Shown here: in pieces, positions 8,103-14,983 of the stretch
How positions within the stretch are numbered: the first letter of the stretch is position 1
Layout of the letters: the number at the start of each line of letters is the position of its first letter
Notes under the pieces: generated by a model
The model's database searches: none
Told to the model about the DNA's origin: nothing
Seen by the model: the letters and a program-made list of their open reading frames with translations, nothing else
Program-made: the position numbers and the translations under genes
Assembly: GCA_964534945.1 (NCBI GenBank)
Contig: CAZHSB010000005.1
Span: forward strand, 1 to 48,272
DNA: 48,272 nt
Source: CAZHFA01 sp964534945
Lineage (GTDB): Bacteria; Bdellovibrionota_C; UBA2361; CAKMMH01
Direction: 5' to 3'

Positions 8103-9192
8103 ATTTCAATCCAGAGCTTAAAAATAGCCACCTTTGCTCACCGATCATGCCGTTTGGATTAACTGCGTTTCTTGACCAACTTTTTGCTTGAAATAGAAAA
8201 TGAATATTTCCATCATCTATTTTCGCAGATTCAGGAGGATTGTTGTCAGTTGCCGCTATTCTTACGGCTTTTTGTAAAATATTATCAAATTCAAAGCTTC
8301 CAGATGAAGATAATAAACTAGAGTTTAATATCTTTCCGTTTAATGACATTATGACTTCTACTTCGCTAAAAGAGTTTATACTTCTAATATCCATTGCACT
8401 TAAAGATTCCCAACCGCTTTGTCTAAGTTCGCTAAAAACTCTTGTTGCTACACGTCTTACAAATACTGCAAAATGTTCTGCTTTAGTATTTAAAAGTGTT
8501 AAGTCGCCATCTGGAAGGTTTGGAAGATACATAGATGAGCCAAAACTTCCTAAAAATTTTGCGCCACTTCCCATAGGACGTGAAAAAGGCTTGTAGTTTA
8601 ATGATGAGGAAGAAGAATCTTTGTCAGTATTTAGTAAGGAGTTATTATCACCATTAATATCTTTTTTAAAATCTGAAAATAGCGTCTTTGAATCAAGTTT
8701 TAATGTTAACGCTTCTTGTTTTTCACCTAACTTTGGCATGTTGTTTTTTTTACTATTTAAAGAAAATTCTTTATTTTGCATATTATTTTTTTTACTTGTA
8801 GATAAATAATTTTTATTTAAATTACCTTTTTTTATTATCTGAGTAGCTGTTTTCCCGTTTTTTTCTTGTTTTGATGAAGAATTTCCTCTTTTTATTTGTT
8901 CTTTTTCAACAGAATTATTTTTTTCGGCAAGAAGACGAGTCTGCTTGGGAGGAATATTGTTTATTTTATCACTTTCATCTACAATTTGTTTTTTTGTACT
9001 GATAAGATTTTGATCTTCTAACATTGCAAAACTTTTAGTTGGAAGAAGGTTAACTACAAAAGCACGATTTTGGTATTCAGGCACTTTTTTAGATACAAGA
9101 AAGTAAAAAAAGACGATATGAACAATAATGGAAAAGAATAATCCAAGGGAAAGATAAGGGAAATCTGTTTTTATAGTATTTATTTTTTGCAC
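8101..9192 (-). CDS. TonB/TolA-like energy-transducing protein
   Basis: This 363-residue protein has the TonB architecture. A single N-terminal membrane segment (about residues 15-33, LGLFFSIIVHIVFFYFLV) is followed by a long Lys/Asn/Ser-rich periplasmic spacer (~50-230). The C-terminal domain (~250-345) carries the TonB-type pattern with EVEVIMSLNGKILNSSLLSSSGSFEFDNILQKAV...NNPPES, i.e. a strand-turn-SSG-FD-helix-PP arrangement. Such proteins couple inner-membrane proton flow to outer-membrane import. No exbB/exbD neighbours are present; tatA is divergent. The start appears to be GTG without a Shine-Dalgarno. A TATAAT on the minus strand (9205-9200) ends 7 bases upstream, suggesting a leaderless mRNA. 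Confidence 0.78.
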   Translation of the reverse strand: MQKINTIKTDFPYLSLGLFFSIIVHIVFFYFLVSKKVPEYQNRAFVVNLLPTKSFAMLEDQNLISTKKQIVDESDKINNIPPKQTRLLAEKNNSVEKEQIKRGNSSSKQEKNGKTATQIIKKGNLNKNYLSTSKKNNMQNKEFSLNSKKNNMPKLGEKQEALTLKLDSKTLFSDFKKDINGDNNSLLNTDKDSSSSSLNYKPFSRPMGSGAKFLGSFGSSMYLPNLPDGDLTLLNTKAEHFAVFVRRVATRVFSELRQSGWESLSAMDIRSINSFSEVEVIMSLNGKILNSSLLSSSGSFEFDNILQKAVRIAATDNNPPESAKIDDGNIHFLFQAKSWSRNAVNPNGMIGEQRWLFLSSGLK

Positions 9193-9199
9193 TTTTAAT

Positions 9200-9205
9200 A
9201 TTATA
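9200..9205 (-). promoter_or_regulatory. -10 box (TATAAT) upstream of the TonB-like gene
   Basis: A perfect TATAAT on the minus strand ends 7 bases before the GTG start; the -35 region (TTTATA at 17-bp spacing) is weak. It lies in the 52-bp gap shared with the divergent tatA gene. Confidence 0.45.
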
Positions 9206-9244
9206 CTATCGCTTGCATTTGTTATAAAGACATAGGAGAAAAAT

Positions 9245-9511
9245 ATGTTTGGATTGAGCCCACTAGAAATAGCAGTAATTTTGATTCTTTTAGTTGTGTT
9301 ATTTGGTAAAAGATTGCCAGAAATTGGCTCTTCTTTGGGAAAGGCAATAAATAATTTTAAAAATTCATCTTCAGATCAAAGTGTTGATAAAAAGAAATTC
9401 GAACATGAAGAAAATACAAAAATTGATTATGATCAAGTAGTAGATGAATATAAACCTTGCCAAGTTAATCAAAAAGAAACTAATAATATAGATGAGGAAA
9501 AGCAGAAATAA
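9245..9511 (+). CDS. tatA: Twin-arginine translocase subunit TatA/E
   Basis: TatA forms the membrane-thinning pore of the Tat export system for folded proteins. The 88-residue protein has a short periplasmic N-terminus and one membrane helix (residues ~5-20, LSPLEIAVILILLVVLF). The signature FGKRLPEIGSSLGKAINNFK hinge and amphipathic helix follow, then a polar tail. The start has an AGGAGA Shine-Dalgarno 6 bases upstream. It stands alone between a divergent TonB-like gene and the convergent E1-like operon; tatC is not in the window. Confidence 0.95.
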   Translation: MFGLSPLEIAVILILLVVLFGKRLPEIGSSLGKAINNFKNSSSDQSVDKKKFEHEENTKIDYDQVVDEYKPCQVNQKETNNIDEEKQK

Positions 9512-9546
9512 ATTCTGTAGCGATTAAAAAATAAATTCTAGCATTG

Positions 9547-10365
9547 TTATGCTGATAGTTTTTCTATTTCAATAGAAGCGTCTTTACAATATTTTTTTAA
9601 TGCATTGCATAGGTAGTAGTTAAAGGTGCTTAAGTAGTTATCTGTTTGAATAATTTTCCCTTTTTTTGTTTTCGAAATCGATTTTACTAATGTTGAATAA
9701 TCTATAGGAAAAAGAGAGCGAGTTTCAATTATCTCTGCATCAAAATTTTGGTTGTTTAGTAAATCGCAAGCTTGAAAAATATCTTCCCCTGTAGCAATTA
9801 ATGTCATATTGTTAGATTCTTTTCTAAGCTCCGCTCCATCTTGGGTTAATATATCATTTTCAAAATCAGGAACAGGCCCCTCTACTTCAAAGATGTCTGA
9901 AGATAGTAAAAAGAAAACTGGAAAATTAAAATTAAAAGATTTCTTTAAAAGAGAACAAAAATCATAAGGATTTGATGGAATAAAAATTTTATATTGAATT
10001 TTACTGTATTCTTTAGAAAATTTTTCAATATTTAAATCGTGAAAACTCTGGTTAATAAAAATATTTATATAATTAAGAGTAAGATTGTTTAGAGATTGCG
10101 CAAGCTCTAAAACATTTTCAATCAATTTGTTTAGATCATTTCTTGATTTTAAAATATTAATGACGGTTCGTTGGCTAATAGCAGCACCGCTTGCAAAATC
10201 TATAATTTCTCTTGGAGATGTTTTTAATAATATTGAATTTTTCTTTCTTTTTTCAACTAGCGATAAGCTTTCGCATGAATCATCAATGCAAATAAGAAGC
10301 TCTCGTAGCTCCTTTTTTGACTTAGATAATGTGTACTCTAAACAATCTTGAATTTTAAGCGACAT
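9547..10365 (-). CDS. Degenerate E1-beta-like (transketolase-type) protein
   Basis: This 272-residue protein resembles the beta subunit of pyruvate dehydrogenase E1 but is shortened (family about 325) and eroded. Recognisable blocks are a remnant of the TPLSE..IxGxAxG segment (KTSPREIIDFASGAAIS, about residues 48-64), an IPSNPYDFCSLLKKS block (family PxxPxDxxGLL, ~130-145), FPVFFLLSS, and the C-terminal domain MTLIATGEDIFQACDLLNNQNFDAEIIETRSLFPIDYSTLVKSISKTKK, which is well kept. The GEDVGxxGG region that contains the glutamate activating thiamine diphosphate is not recognisable. It overlaps the upstream E1-alpha-like gene by 11 bp, so the two are translationally coupled and probably form a complex. 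No E2, E3 or ferredoxin partner genes are nearby. Confidence 0.72.
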   Translation of the reverse strand: MSLKIQDCLEYTLSKSKKELRELLICIDDSCESLSLVEKRKKNSILLKTSPREIIDFASGAAISQRTVINILKSRNDLNKLIENVLELAQSLNNLTLNYINIFINQSFHDLNIEKFSKEYSKIQYKIFIPSNPYDFCSLLKKSFNFNFPVFFLLSSDIFEVEGPVPDFENDILTQDGAELRKESNNMTLIATGEDIFQACDLLNNQNFDAEIIETRSLFPIDYSTLVKSISKTKKGKIIQTDNYLSTFNYYLCNALKKYCKDASIEIEKLSA

Positions 10366-11161
10366 TCAAAAACTCTTTTAAATTTTCTTTAGCAATATAA
10401 CTTAAATCATTATTAAGCTCTTTTTTTAATTCGTCTAGAGGAAAATTAAAAGATAAGATTTTATTTTCTAAAAATTCCAATGGATCTTCAGAATTTACTG
10501 CATCGCAAATAACGACGGAAGGCATTAAATATTCTCTGGCATTTCTTGTCGCTTTATGAAGATGACTTCGCATCTTAAAAATATCATCTATTTTCGTTTC
10601 TATCCTTAAAATCTTGTCGCTATTACTTAAAAGAATATTATTTAAAACTGATAAATTTGATTTTTCTGTCTGCTCTATAATATAAACATTTGGAAGTTTA
10701 TTATCCATTGCAAAAAGAATTGATTCCAAAAAGTACTCAGAATTTACTCTGTTTGAATCAAGCGTAATTAAAAATGCTGGCAAAAATCCTGTTTCTTTAA
10801 AAGAAGATGCCATTCCATTTACAATATTAAAAATCCTTTCTGGCGCATCGTTAAAATAAAAAGTTCTTAAGTTATTATCTGTGATATTTTCATTTGCTTG
10901 TAGGATTCTAAAATATTCCAAAAAACCACGTTCAATTTTACTATGCCTTGCTACATAATATGGATGAATTCTATCTGTTGAAAAAATATAATCGCTTTTA
11001 TTGGAAATGGAAACTAATGATACGGCTAGCGCTTCTAATTTATAAAAAGATTTTGGAAGACTTTTTATTTTCCCAGTCATAAAACTTTTTGTTATAAAAG
11101 ACTCAAGTGCTCTTAAATAAAAAATTTTGGAATATAGCTGAAAAAGTACATCTTTGTCCAT
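10355..11161 (-). CDS. Degenerate E1-alpha-like (pyruvate dehydrogenase-type) protein
   Basis: This 268-residue protein aligns by eye with E1 alpha. The start LYSKIFYLRALESFITKSFMTGKIK matches the family's YxxMxxxRxxExxxxxLYxxGxI. KLEALAVSLVSISNKSDYIFSTDRIHPYYVARH matches the GQEA...D...T.YRxHG region. LESILFAMDNKLPNVYIIEQT matches EAxNxAxxxxLPxxFxxENN. The thiamine-diphosphate/Mg signature GDG...NN is lost: the position reads LDS and the asparagine-bearing ENN reads EQT. The GGSMH and GNGIVG segments are also gone, which explains the short length (family 320-370). I infer a catalytically inactive or repurposed subunit. It is the first gene of a two-gene operon with the beta-like gene. Confidence 0.72.
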   Translation of the reverse strand: MDKDVLFQLYSKIFYLRALESFITKSFMTGKIKSLPKSFYKLEALAVSLVSISNKSDYIFSTDRIHPYYVARHSKIERGFLEYFRILQANENITDNNLRTFYFNDAPERIFNIVNGMASSFKETGFLPAFLITLDSNRVNSEYFLESILFAMDNKLPNVYIIEQTEKSNLSVLNNILLSNSDKILRIETKIDDIFKMRSHLHKATRNAREYLMPSVVICDAVNSEDPLEFLENKILSFNFPLDELKKELNNDLSYIAKENLKEFLNVA

Positions 11162-11255
11162 AATAAAAAGTCCATTGTCTTTATAAACTCAACAAGATAA
11201 GATTCTAATATATAAAAGAATTTATTTAAAGATAGATAATAATTATTTTTGTATT

Positions 11256-11852
11256 ATGTTTAACAAATTACTTGCCATAGATCCAAGTCTTACGTGTACA
11301 GGTTGGGCATTATTTGATGTAAAATCTGGGACGATCCTTGGAATTGGAAAAATAAAATCAAAAAAAGAGGGGATTCTTTCTGAAAGATTATCAGATTTTC
11401 AAGTCAAGGCTTCAATTTTATTAGATAGCTTAAAACTTTCTAAAAATGATATTTTGCTTTGCGAAGAAGCCACGACGATAATAGATCCGAGAGCCACGAT
11501 AGTCGTTGAGCAAGTTAGATGTATTTTTGAGGTATTAGGAAGAAATCAGAACGTAAATGTCCCAGGAAGAATAAATCCAAGAACCGTTCAATATGAGATT
11601 ATGGGCTTAAAGGGATCTCAAATCGATAGAGACTGTGTTAAAGCAATAGCACGAGAAACTGTAAAATCTTTATATGCAAAAATGTTAAAAAATATAGGAT
11701 TTTCTTTGGAAAAAATATCTTCTAAAGGCAATCAAGATATTATTGATGCTATTTTAATCGGGGCATTGGGGTTAGCTAGAATACATTCTGCGATCAATGC
11801 AAAATGCGACCTTTCCACGTTATTTACCTCGAATTACAAAAGAAGAAGGTAA
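11256..11852 (+). CDS. RuvC-like Holliday junction endonuclease
   Basis: A 198-residue RNase H-fold nuclease of the RuvC type, which would cut four-way DNA junctions in recombination. Likely catalytic acids are Asp9 (LLAIDPSLTCTGW), Glu70 or Glu71 (LLCEEATT) and Asp161/Asp164 (GNQDIIDAILIGALG), in the same order as D7/E66/D138/D141 of E. coli RuvC. It is diverged: the family G-Q-A-R-G block is VEQVRCIFEVLGRN, and the C-terminus is longer. It stands apart from ruvA/ruvB. The start has no clear Shine-Dalgarno; a TTGTCT-17-TAAGAT promoter-like pair lies about 55-80 bases upstream. It is followed after 6 bases by the EEP gene. It could be the housekeeping RuvC or a related resolvase. Confidence 0.75.
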   Translation: MFNKLLAIDPSLTCTGWALFDVKSGTILGIGKIKSKKEGILSERLSDFQVKASILLDSLKLSKNDILLCEEATTIIDPRATIVVEQVRCIFEVLGRNQNVNVPGRINPRTVQYEIMGLKGSQIDRDCVKAIARETVKSLYAKMLKNIGFSLEKISSKGNQDIIDAILIGALGLARIHSAINAKCDLSTLFTSNYKRRR

Positions 11853-11858
11853 TTTTAT

Positions 11859-12908
11859 ATGACTGTTTATAAAAATTTTTTGTTTTTATTTTTTGTTATT
11901 TTTAATGTGCATATATTGAGTGCTACTAGTCAAGTAACGGTTTGTACTCAAAATTTGCATAATTATGGTTTGTATTCAGCTACCAAAGGACGGCAAGCAA
12001 AGATAAATAGGGAAGATTTTGTTTTTAAGGAAAAATCTCTTATTAAAAGGTTTTCTGATGTTGATTGTGATATAATTGCTTTTCAAGAGCTTTTAGGAAA
12101 TGATAAATCTTCAAAGGAAGCCATTAAAAATTTATCAGATAATTTAAAAAGTTATACTGGTAAATCTTTTGATTATTACATAGGACGTTCAAATGATAAA
12201 TTTTCAAGAGTTGGCTTTTTGGTGGCGAAAAATAAAGTAAAGGTCTTGAACACTTTTTCATATTCAAAAAGAGAACTTCCTAAATTATTAAAAGAAGAAA
12301 GGCCCAGGTATTTTACAAGAGGGCCATTTGAGATTAATTTAGAGGTTAAAAAAGTCGATGAAAAGTTTGTCACGTTAACAATAATTACATTTCATTTTAA
12401 ATCGCAAAGTGGGGGATATAAAGATCCTGCAAAGCTTAACTGGGAAATTTTAAGAATGCAATCTGCTGAAGGGTTAAGACAAATTGCAGAAGAAAAAGTA
12501 AAAAATAATGATTCTAAAAAAGAAAATATTTTAATTTTACTTGGAGATAGAAATTCTAACTTTACATCATCATCTTCTAAAATATTAGATGGAACTTATT
12601 TGCTAAGTGATTTTTCAAAATCTTTTTGCATGGTTTCAAAAAAAGGAATTCCAATTTGCAAAGAGAAAATTGAGAAAGTACCCAAATTTATTTCTGTTTT
12701 AACTAATGATCCTGAAGCTCTAATGGGGCAAGGAAGTTATATATATAAAAAACAATATTCTTGGCTTGATGAAATTTTGATATCAGCTTCTAAAGATTCA
12801 TATGCATTAGAAAATAAAAATTATACTAATAATTATGATAGTGGAGTTTTTAGAAAATATGAGAACGCATCAGATCATGCGTTAGGATTTGTAAGGCTAC
12901 ATTTTTGA
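11859..12908 (+). CDS. Secreted endonuclease/exonuclease/phosphatase (EEP) family protein
   Basis: A 349-residue protein with a signal peptide (residues 1-22, FLFLFFVIFNVHILSATS) and a complete EEP fold, the metal-dependent phosphodiesterase fold shared by DNase I and sphingomyelinases. Motifs in order: VCTQNLHNYG (~29-38), IIAFQELLG with the metal-binding Glu (~71), TFHFKSQSGG (~176-185), LGDRNSN with the Asp/Asn pair (~229-235), YSWLDEILIS (~303-312) and the C-terminal SDHALGFVRL with the catalytic His. It is likely an extracytoplasmic nuclease or phosphodiesterase; the substrate cannot be read. It lies 6 bp after the RuvC-like gene. Confidence 0.85.
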   Translation: MTVYKNFLFLFFVIFNVHILSATSQVTVCTQNLHNYGLYSATKGRQAKINREDFVFKEKSLIKRFSDVDCDIIAFQELLGNDKSSKEAIKNLSDNLKSYTGKSFDYYIGRSNDKFSRVGFLVAKNKVKVLNTFSYSKRELPKLLKEERPRYFTRGPFEINLEVKKVDEKFVTLTIITFHFKSQSGGYKDPAKLNWEILRMQSAEGLRQIAEEKVKNNDSKKENILILLGDRNSNFTSSSSKILDGTYLLSDFSKSFCMVSKKGIPICKEKIEKVPKFISVLTNDPEALMGQGSYIYKKQYSWLDEILISASKDSYALENKNYTNNYDSGVFRKYENASDHALGFVRLHF

Positions 12909-12938
12909 TAATGATACAAATAAAAAGTAGCTAAAAAA

Positions 12939-13733
12939 CTATTCTAGATTTCTCCACTCATTAATCTTTTTATCAATCATATCATGAAGCTCTTTTGTTA
13001 TTGTTTCTAAGTTACAATCTTTTGCTTCTATTGGAGGGAAGTATTCTGCAAAAAAATCTATTCCAAATGGAACAGGAAAATATTTGTATGCAAAAGTTTT
13101 CCAAGAGCCATCAATCGCAACGGGAACAATTAAAGCAGAAGGAGTATATTTTATTAAAGTTTTTATTCCTGCATCTTTAAATTCTTTTAATTTGCCATCT
13201 CTCGCTCTTGTACCTTCAGCAAAAATGCAAACAGCAATTTTTTCTTTCTCAATTCTTTCTCCCATTACTTTTATAAGCTTTATGGATTGTTTTGGATTAT
13301 TCCTATCAATAAGTGCTGCATTTTGTGCCCGTAGGCATACAGATACTGTGGGAATCCACTTGCTAAGTTCTTTTTTAGCAACATAAACAATTTTTTTTCT
13401 TTTTAAAAAACAATTATGCATTCCCGTATCGTATAAACTTTGATGATTAGAGACCAAAATTACAGGTCTATCTAAAGGAAGATTTTTTGCTATCTCCGTG
13501 TTTTTTAAGTGAAATTTTGTGGCTGAAAATAATTTCAAAAATATTAATACACTTCTAGATTCCCATCTAAAAATCGTGTGCACGTATTTTTTATTAAAAA
13601 GTTGTACAATTTTTGCCAAGATATCTGCGCTTATAAGCGATATGGTAAAAAATATTAACTGAATAGGGGTTGTTAAGACGCCTAGCCAAAATTCTTTCTT
13701 AGTTACATATGGTGTTGATATAAATTTCTTCAT
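12939..13733 (-). CDS. plsC: 1-acyl-sn-glycerol-3-phosphate acyltransferase
   Basis: PlsC acylates lysophosphatidic acid to phosphatidic acid at the inner membrane. The 264-residue protein has an N-terminal membrane region (LTTPIQLIFFTISLISADIL), the catalytic NHQSLYD (HX4D) at residues 96-102, FAEGTR at ~171-176 for glycerol-phosphate binding, and a VPVAIDGSW block. I choose the ATG at 13733 rather than the in-frame one at 13754. A good promoter (TTGGCT, 16 bp, TATAAT; 13770-13743) overlaps the longer N-terminus, so transcription would start only about 3 bases before the shorter ATG. The mRNA would be nearly leaderless, and no Shine-Dalgarno is visible. Confidence 0.9.
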   Translation of the reverse strand: MKKFISTPYVTKKEFWLGVLTTPIQLIFFTISLISADILAKIVQLFNKKYVHTIFRWESRSVLIFLKLFSATKFHLKNTEIAKNLPLDRPVILVSNHQSLYDTGMHNCFLKRKKIVYVAKKELSKWIPTVSVCLRAQNAALIDRNNPKQSIKLIKVMGERIEKEKIAVCIFAEGTRARDGKLKEFKDAGIKTLIKYTPSALIVPVAIDGSWKTFAYKYFPVPFGIDFFAEYFPPIEAKDCNLETITKELHDMIDKKINEWRNLE

Positions 13734-13742
13734 ATTTTTTAC

Positions 13743-13770
13743 ATTATACAACAATATCTAAAAAAGCCAA
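13743..13770 (-). promoter_or_regulatory. Sigma70-type promoter of plsC
   Basis: On the minus strand, TTGGCT (13770-13765), a 16-bp spacer, and a perfect TATAAT (13748-13743) end 9 bases before the plsC ATG. It decides the start codon choice. Confidence 0.6.
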
Positions 13771-13811
13771 CATGTTAATTTTACTATAATTTTAGCCATA
13801 AAGTAACAAAT

Positions 13812-13883
13812 TGTAAAAAAGTTGTAAAAAAAATGTAAAAAAAGTGCAACGGTTTTGTAACAAATGCATCTTACTCTTGTAAC
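13812..13883 (+). promoter_or_regulatory. 11-bp-phased TGTAA repeat array (WalR/RpaB/PhoP-like boxes)
   Basis: TGTAAA or close variants begin at 13812, 13823, 13834, 13845 (TGCAAC), 13856 (TGTAAC) and 13878 (TGTAAC); the slot at 13867 is not conserved. Every interval is a multiple of exactly 11 bp. The known WalR (YycF) box is TGTWAH-N5-TGTWAH, and the cyanobacterial RpaB HLR1 box is a direct repeat of the reverse complement. An OmpR-family response regulator could bind here along one DNA face. The array lies between divergent plsC and the anti-sigma-like gene; the A-tracts would also bend the DNA. Confidence 0.6.
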
Positions 13884-13936
13884 TAGATGGGAGTTATGAA
13901 AACAAAAAAGAGTTTTTTTATATGGGAGGACATATG

Positions 13937-14245
13937 ATGAATGAATTAGAGTTAGAAGTGTTTGAAAAGCCAGAAATAACATGCCATGACGTTGAAAATC
14001 TATATGGTGAATATATAGAGGGAGACCTTTTGCAAAGCCTATCAGACAGGCTTCGTGACCATATATGTGAATGTCCTGCATGTCAGGAATTTGCAATGTT
14101 GTATAATCAAGTAATAGACATTGCTTCTCAAATAAAAGATACAATTACTCTTTCTGATGACGTAAAAAATAGGCTTCATGAAAGATTAAATAAGGAGCTA
14201 GGGCTAAGCTTGCCAATTTTCCCTGCAGAGACAGATAAGCATTAA
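13937..14245 (+). CDS. Zinc-finger (zf-HC2) anti-sigma-like protein
   Basis: A 102-residue cytoplasmic protein with a Cys16-x25-His42-x3-Cys46-x2-Cys49 pattern (ITCHDVENLYGEYIEGDLL...HICECPACQEF). This is the zinc-binding signature of ZAS/zf-HC2 anti-sigma domains, where the EYIEGDL segment is also typical. Unlike membrane anti-sigma factors it has no transmembrane segment and ends in a polar helical tail. No sigma factor gene is adjacent. The start is taken as the second of two adjacent ATGs, 7 bases after GGGAGGA; the first (13934) is 4 bases away. It is preceded by the 11-bp repeat array, so it is probably under the control of a response regulator. Confidence 0.75.
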   Translation: MNELELEVFEKPEITCHDVENLYGEYIEGDLLQSLSDRLRDHICECPACQEFAMLYNQVIDIASQIKDTITLSDDVKNRLHERLNKELGLSLPIFPAETDKH

Positions 14246-14326
14246 TATATAAAAATTTGAATTTAATTGTAAAAAGTGGTAAAAATCTTTGTCTGAGTAG
14301 AAAATAAGGTTATTGAAAGTTTTTAT

Positions 14327-14345
14327 AAAAAAAGAAAGGGGATCT
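14327..14345 (+). promoter_or_regulatory. Ribosome-binding leader, second 19-base copy
   Basis: This is identical over 19 bases to 7641-7659. It places AAAGGGGATCT before the ATG at 14352 and supports that start over the in-frame ATG at 14313. Confidence 0.5.
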
Positions 14346-14351
14346 AAAAAA

Positions 14352-14906
14352 ATGTCCTTAAATCTAGATTATTGGCTTGATGCTGATGATTTTAAAAGAC
14401 AGCTCATTGAGCTTTCTTTTGGATTTCTAAGTGAATGGGTAGTAGTCTTGAATCGGACCGGCCATAGAGTTAAATTTTCAAATTCTGGTAGGGAAGTGAC
14501 GTTTCCATCTGAGAAAAAAACCGTGCGAGTAAATTATACCCGTAGGGAAAAATTTTCAATTGGAAAAATTCCTATATCTATTGAAGAATACAAAGATATC
14601 GACGGTATTCCAACCAGAAAAGAGAAATGTCTCTACATTGAAGAGACAAAAGAAATATGGAATCCTTCTCTTGAACCCAGAGTATTTTACATTGTCTCTC
14701 GTGTAGCATACGATGCTTGCGATAGACCAGATGTGTTATGTGCAGGCGCTTTAAACAAAGATGCCTATAAGGTTGTTCAATCGGCTTCAGGATTAACCAT
14801 GAAAGAATCCACTATTGAATGGGTCAAAACATGGCCTAAGAATGAGGCTAAAATTAAAAATTTTTGTGATATGCCATTTCCTTCAAAGGAAATGGCAGTT
14901 GCATGA
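14352..14906 (+). CDS. Conserved hypothetical protein (NLTxH / YIVS-type)
   Basis: A 184-residue soluble protein starting at MSLNLDYWL. From memory of the pattern only, it resembles small proteins common in phages and actinobacteria: a hydrophobic-strand block VVVLNRTGHRVKF (family NLTPHxV), then a TVRV strand, a middle insert, and a conserved YIVSRVAYDACDRPDVLCAGALNKDAYKVV...GL block (family YIVSxxVAxxxxxRxDxxxPG). No catalytic residue pattern is visible and no function is known to me. Its leader matches that of the secreted protein at 7665, and a strong hairpin terminator follows its stop, so it is probably a single-gene, well-expressed unit. Confidence 0.75.
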   Translation: MSLNLDYWLDADDFKRQLIELSFGFLSEWVVVLNRTGHRVKFSNSGREVTFPSEKKTVRVNYTRREKFSIGKIPISIEEYKDIDGIPTRKEKCLYIEETKEIWNPSLEPRVFYIVSRVAYDACDRPDVLCAGALNKDAYKVVQSASGLTMKESTIEWVKTWPKNEAKIKNFCDMPFPSKEMAVA

Positions 14907-14918
14907 AAAATTTAAAAT

Positions 14919-14967
14919 CTTGAGTGAGAAGGGGAAAACTTTTCTTTCTCACTCAAAGGTTTTTTTA
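14919..14967 (+). terminator. Rho-independent terminator after the gene at 14352
   Basis: An 11-bp perfect stem TTGAGTGAGAA/TTCTCACTCAA (14920-14930 and 14946-14956) with a 15-base loop is followed by GG and a run of T. Confidence 0.9.
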
Positions 14968-14983
14968 TTCTACTCAAAATTTT

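Noticed and set aside
13896..13937. A 13-codon frame whose TGA overlaps the start of the zinc-finger gene
   Set aside because: The GGGAG upstream is only two bases from its ATG, too close for initiation, and nothing else supports translation.
13758..14144. A 128-codon minus-strand frame opposite the anti-sigma-like gene
   Set aside because: It is antisense to a gene with an intact zinc motif and strong Shine-Dalgarno, and its sequence has no domain features.
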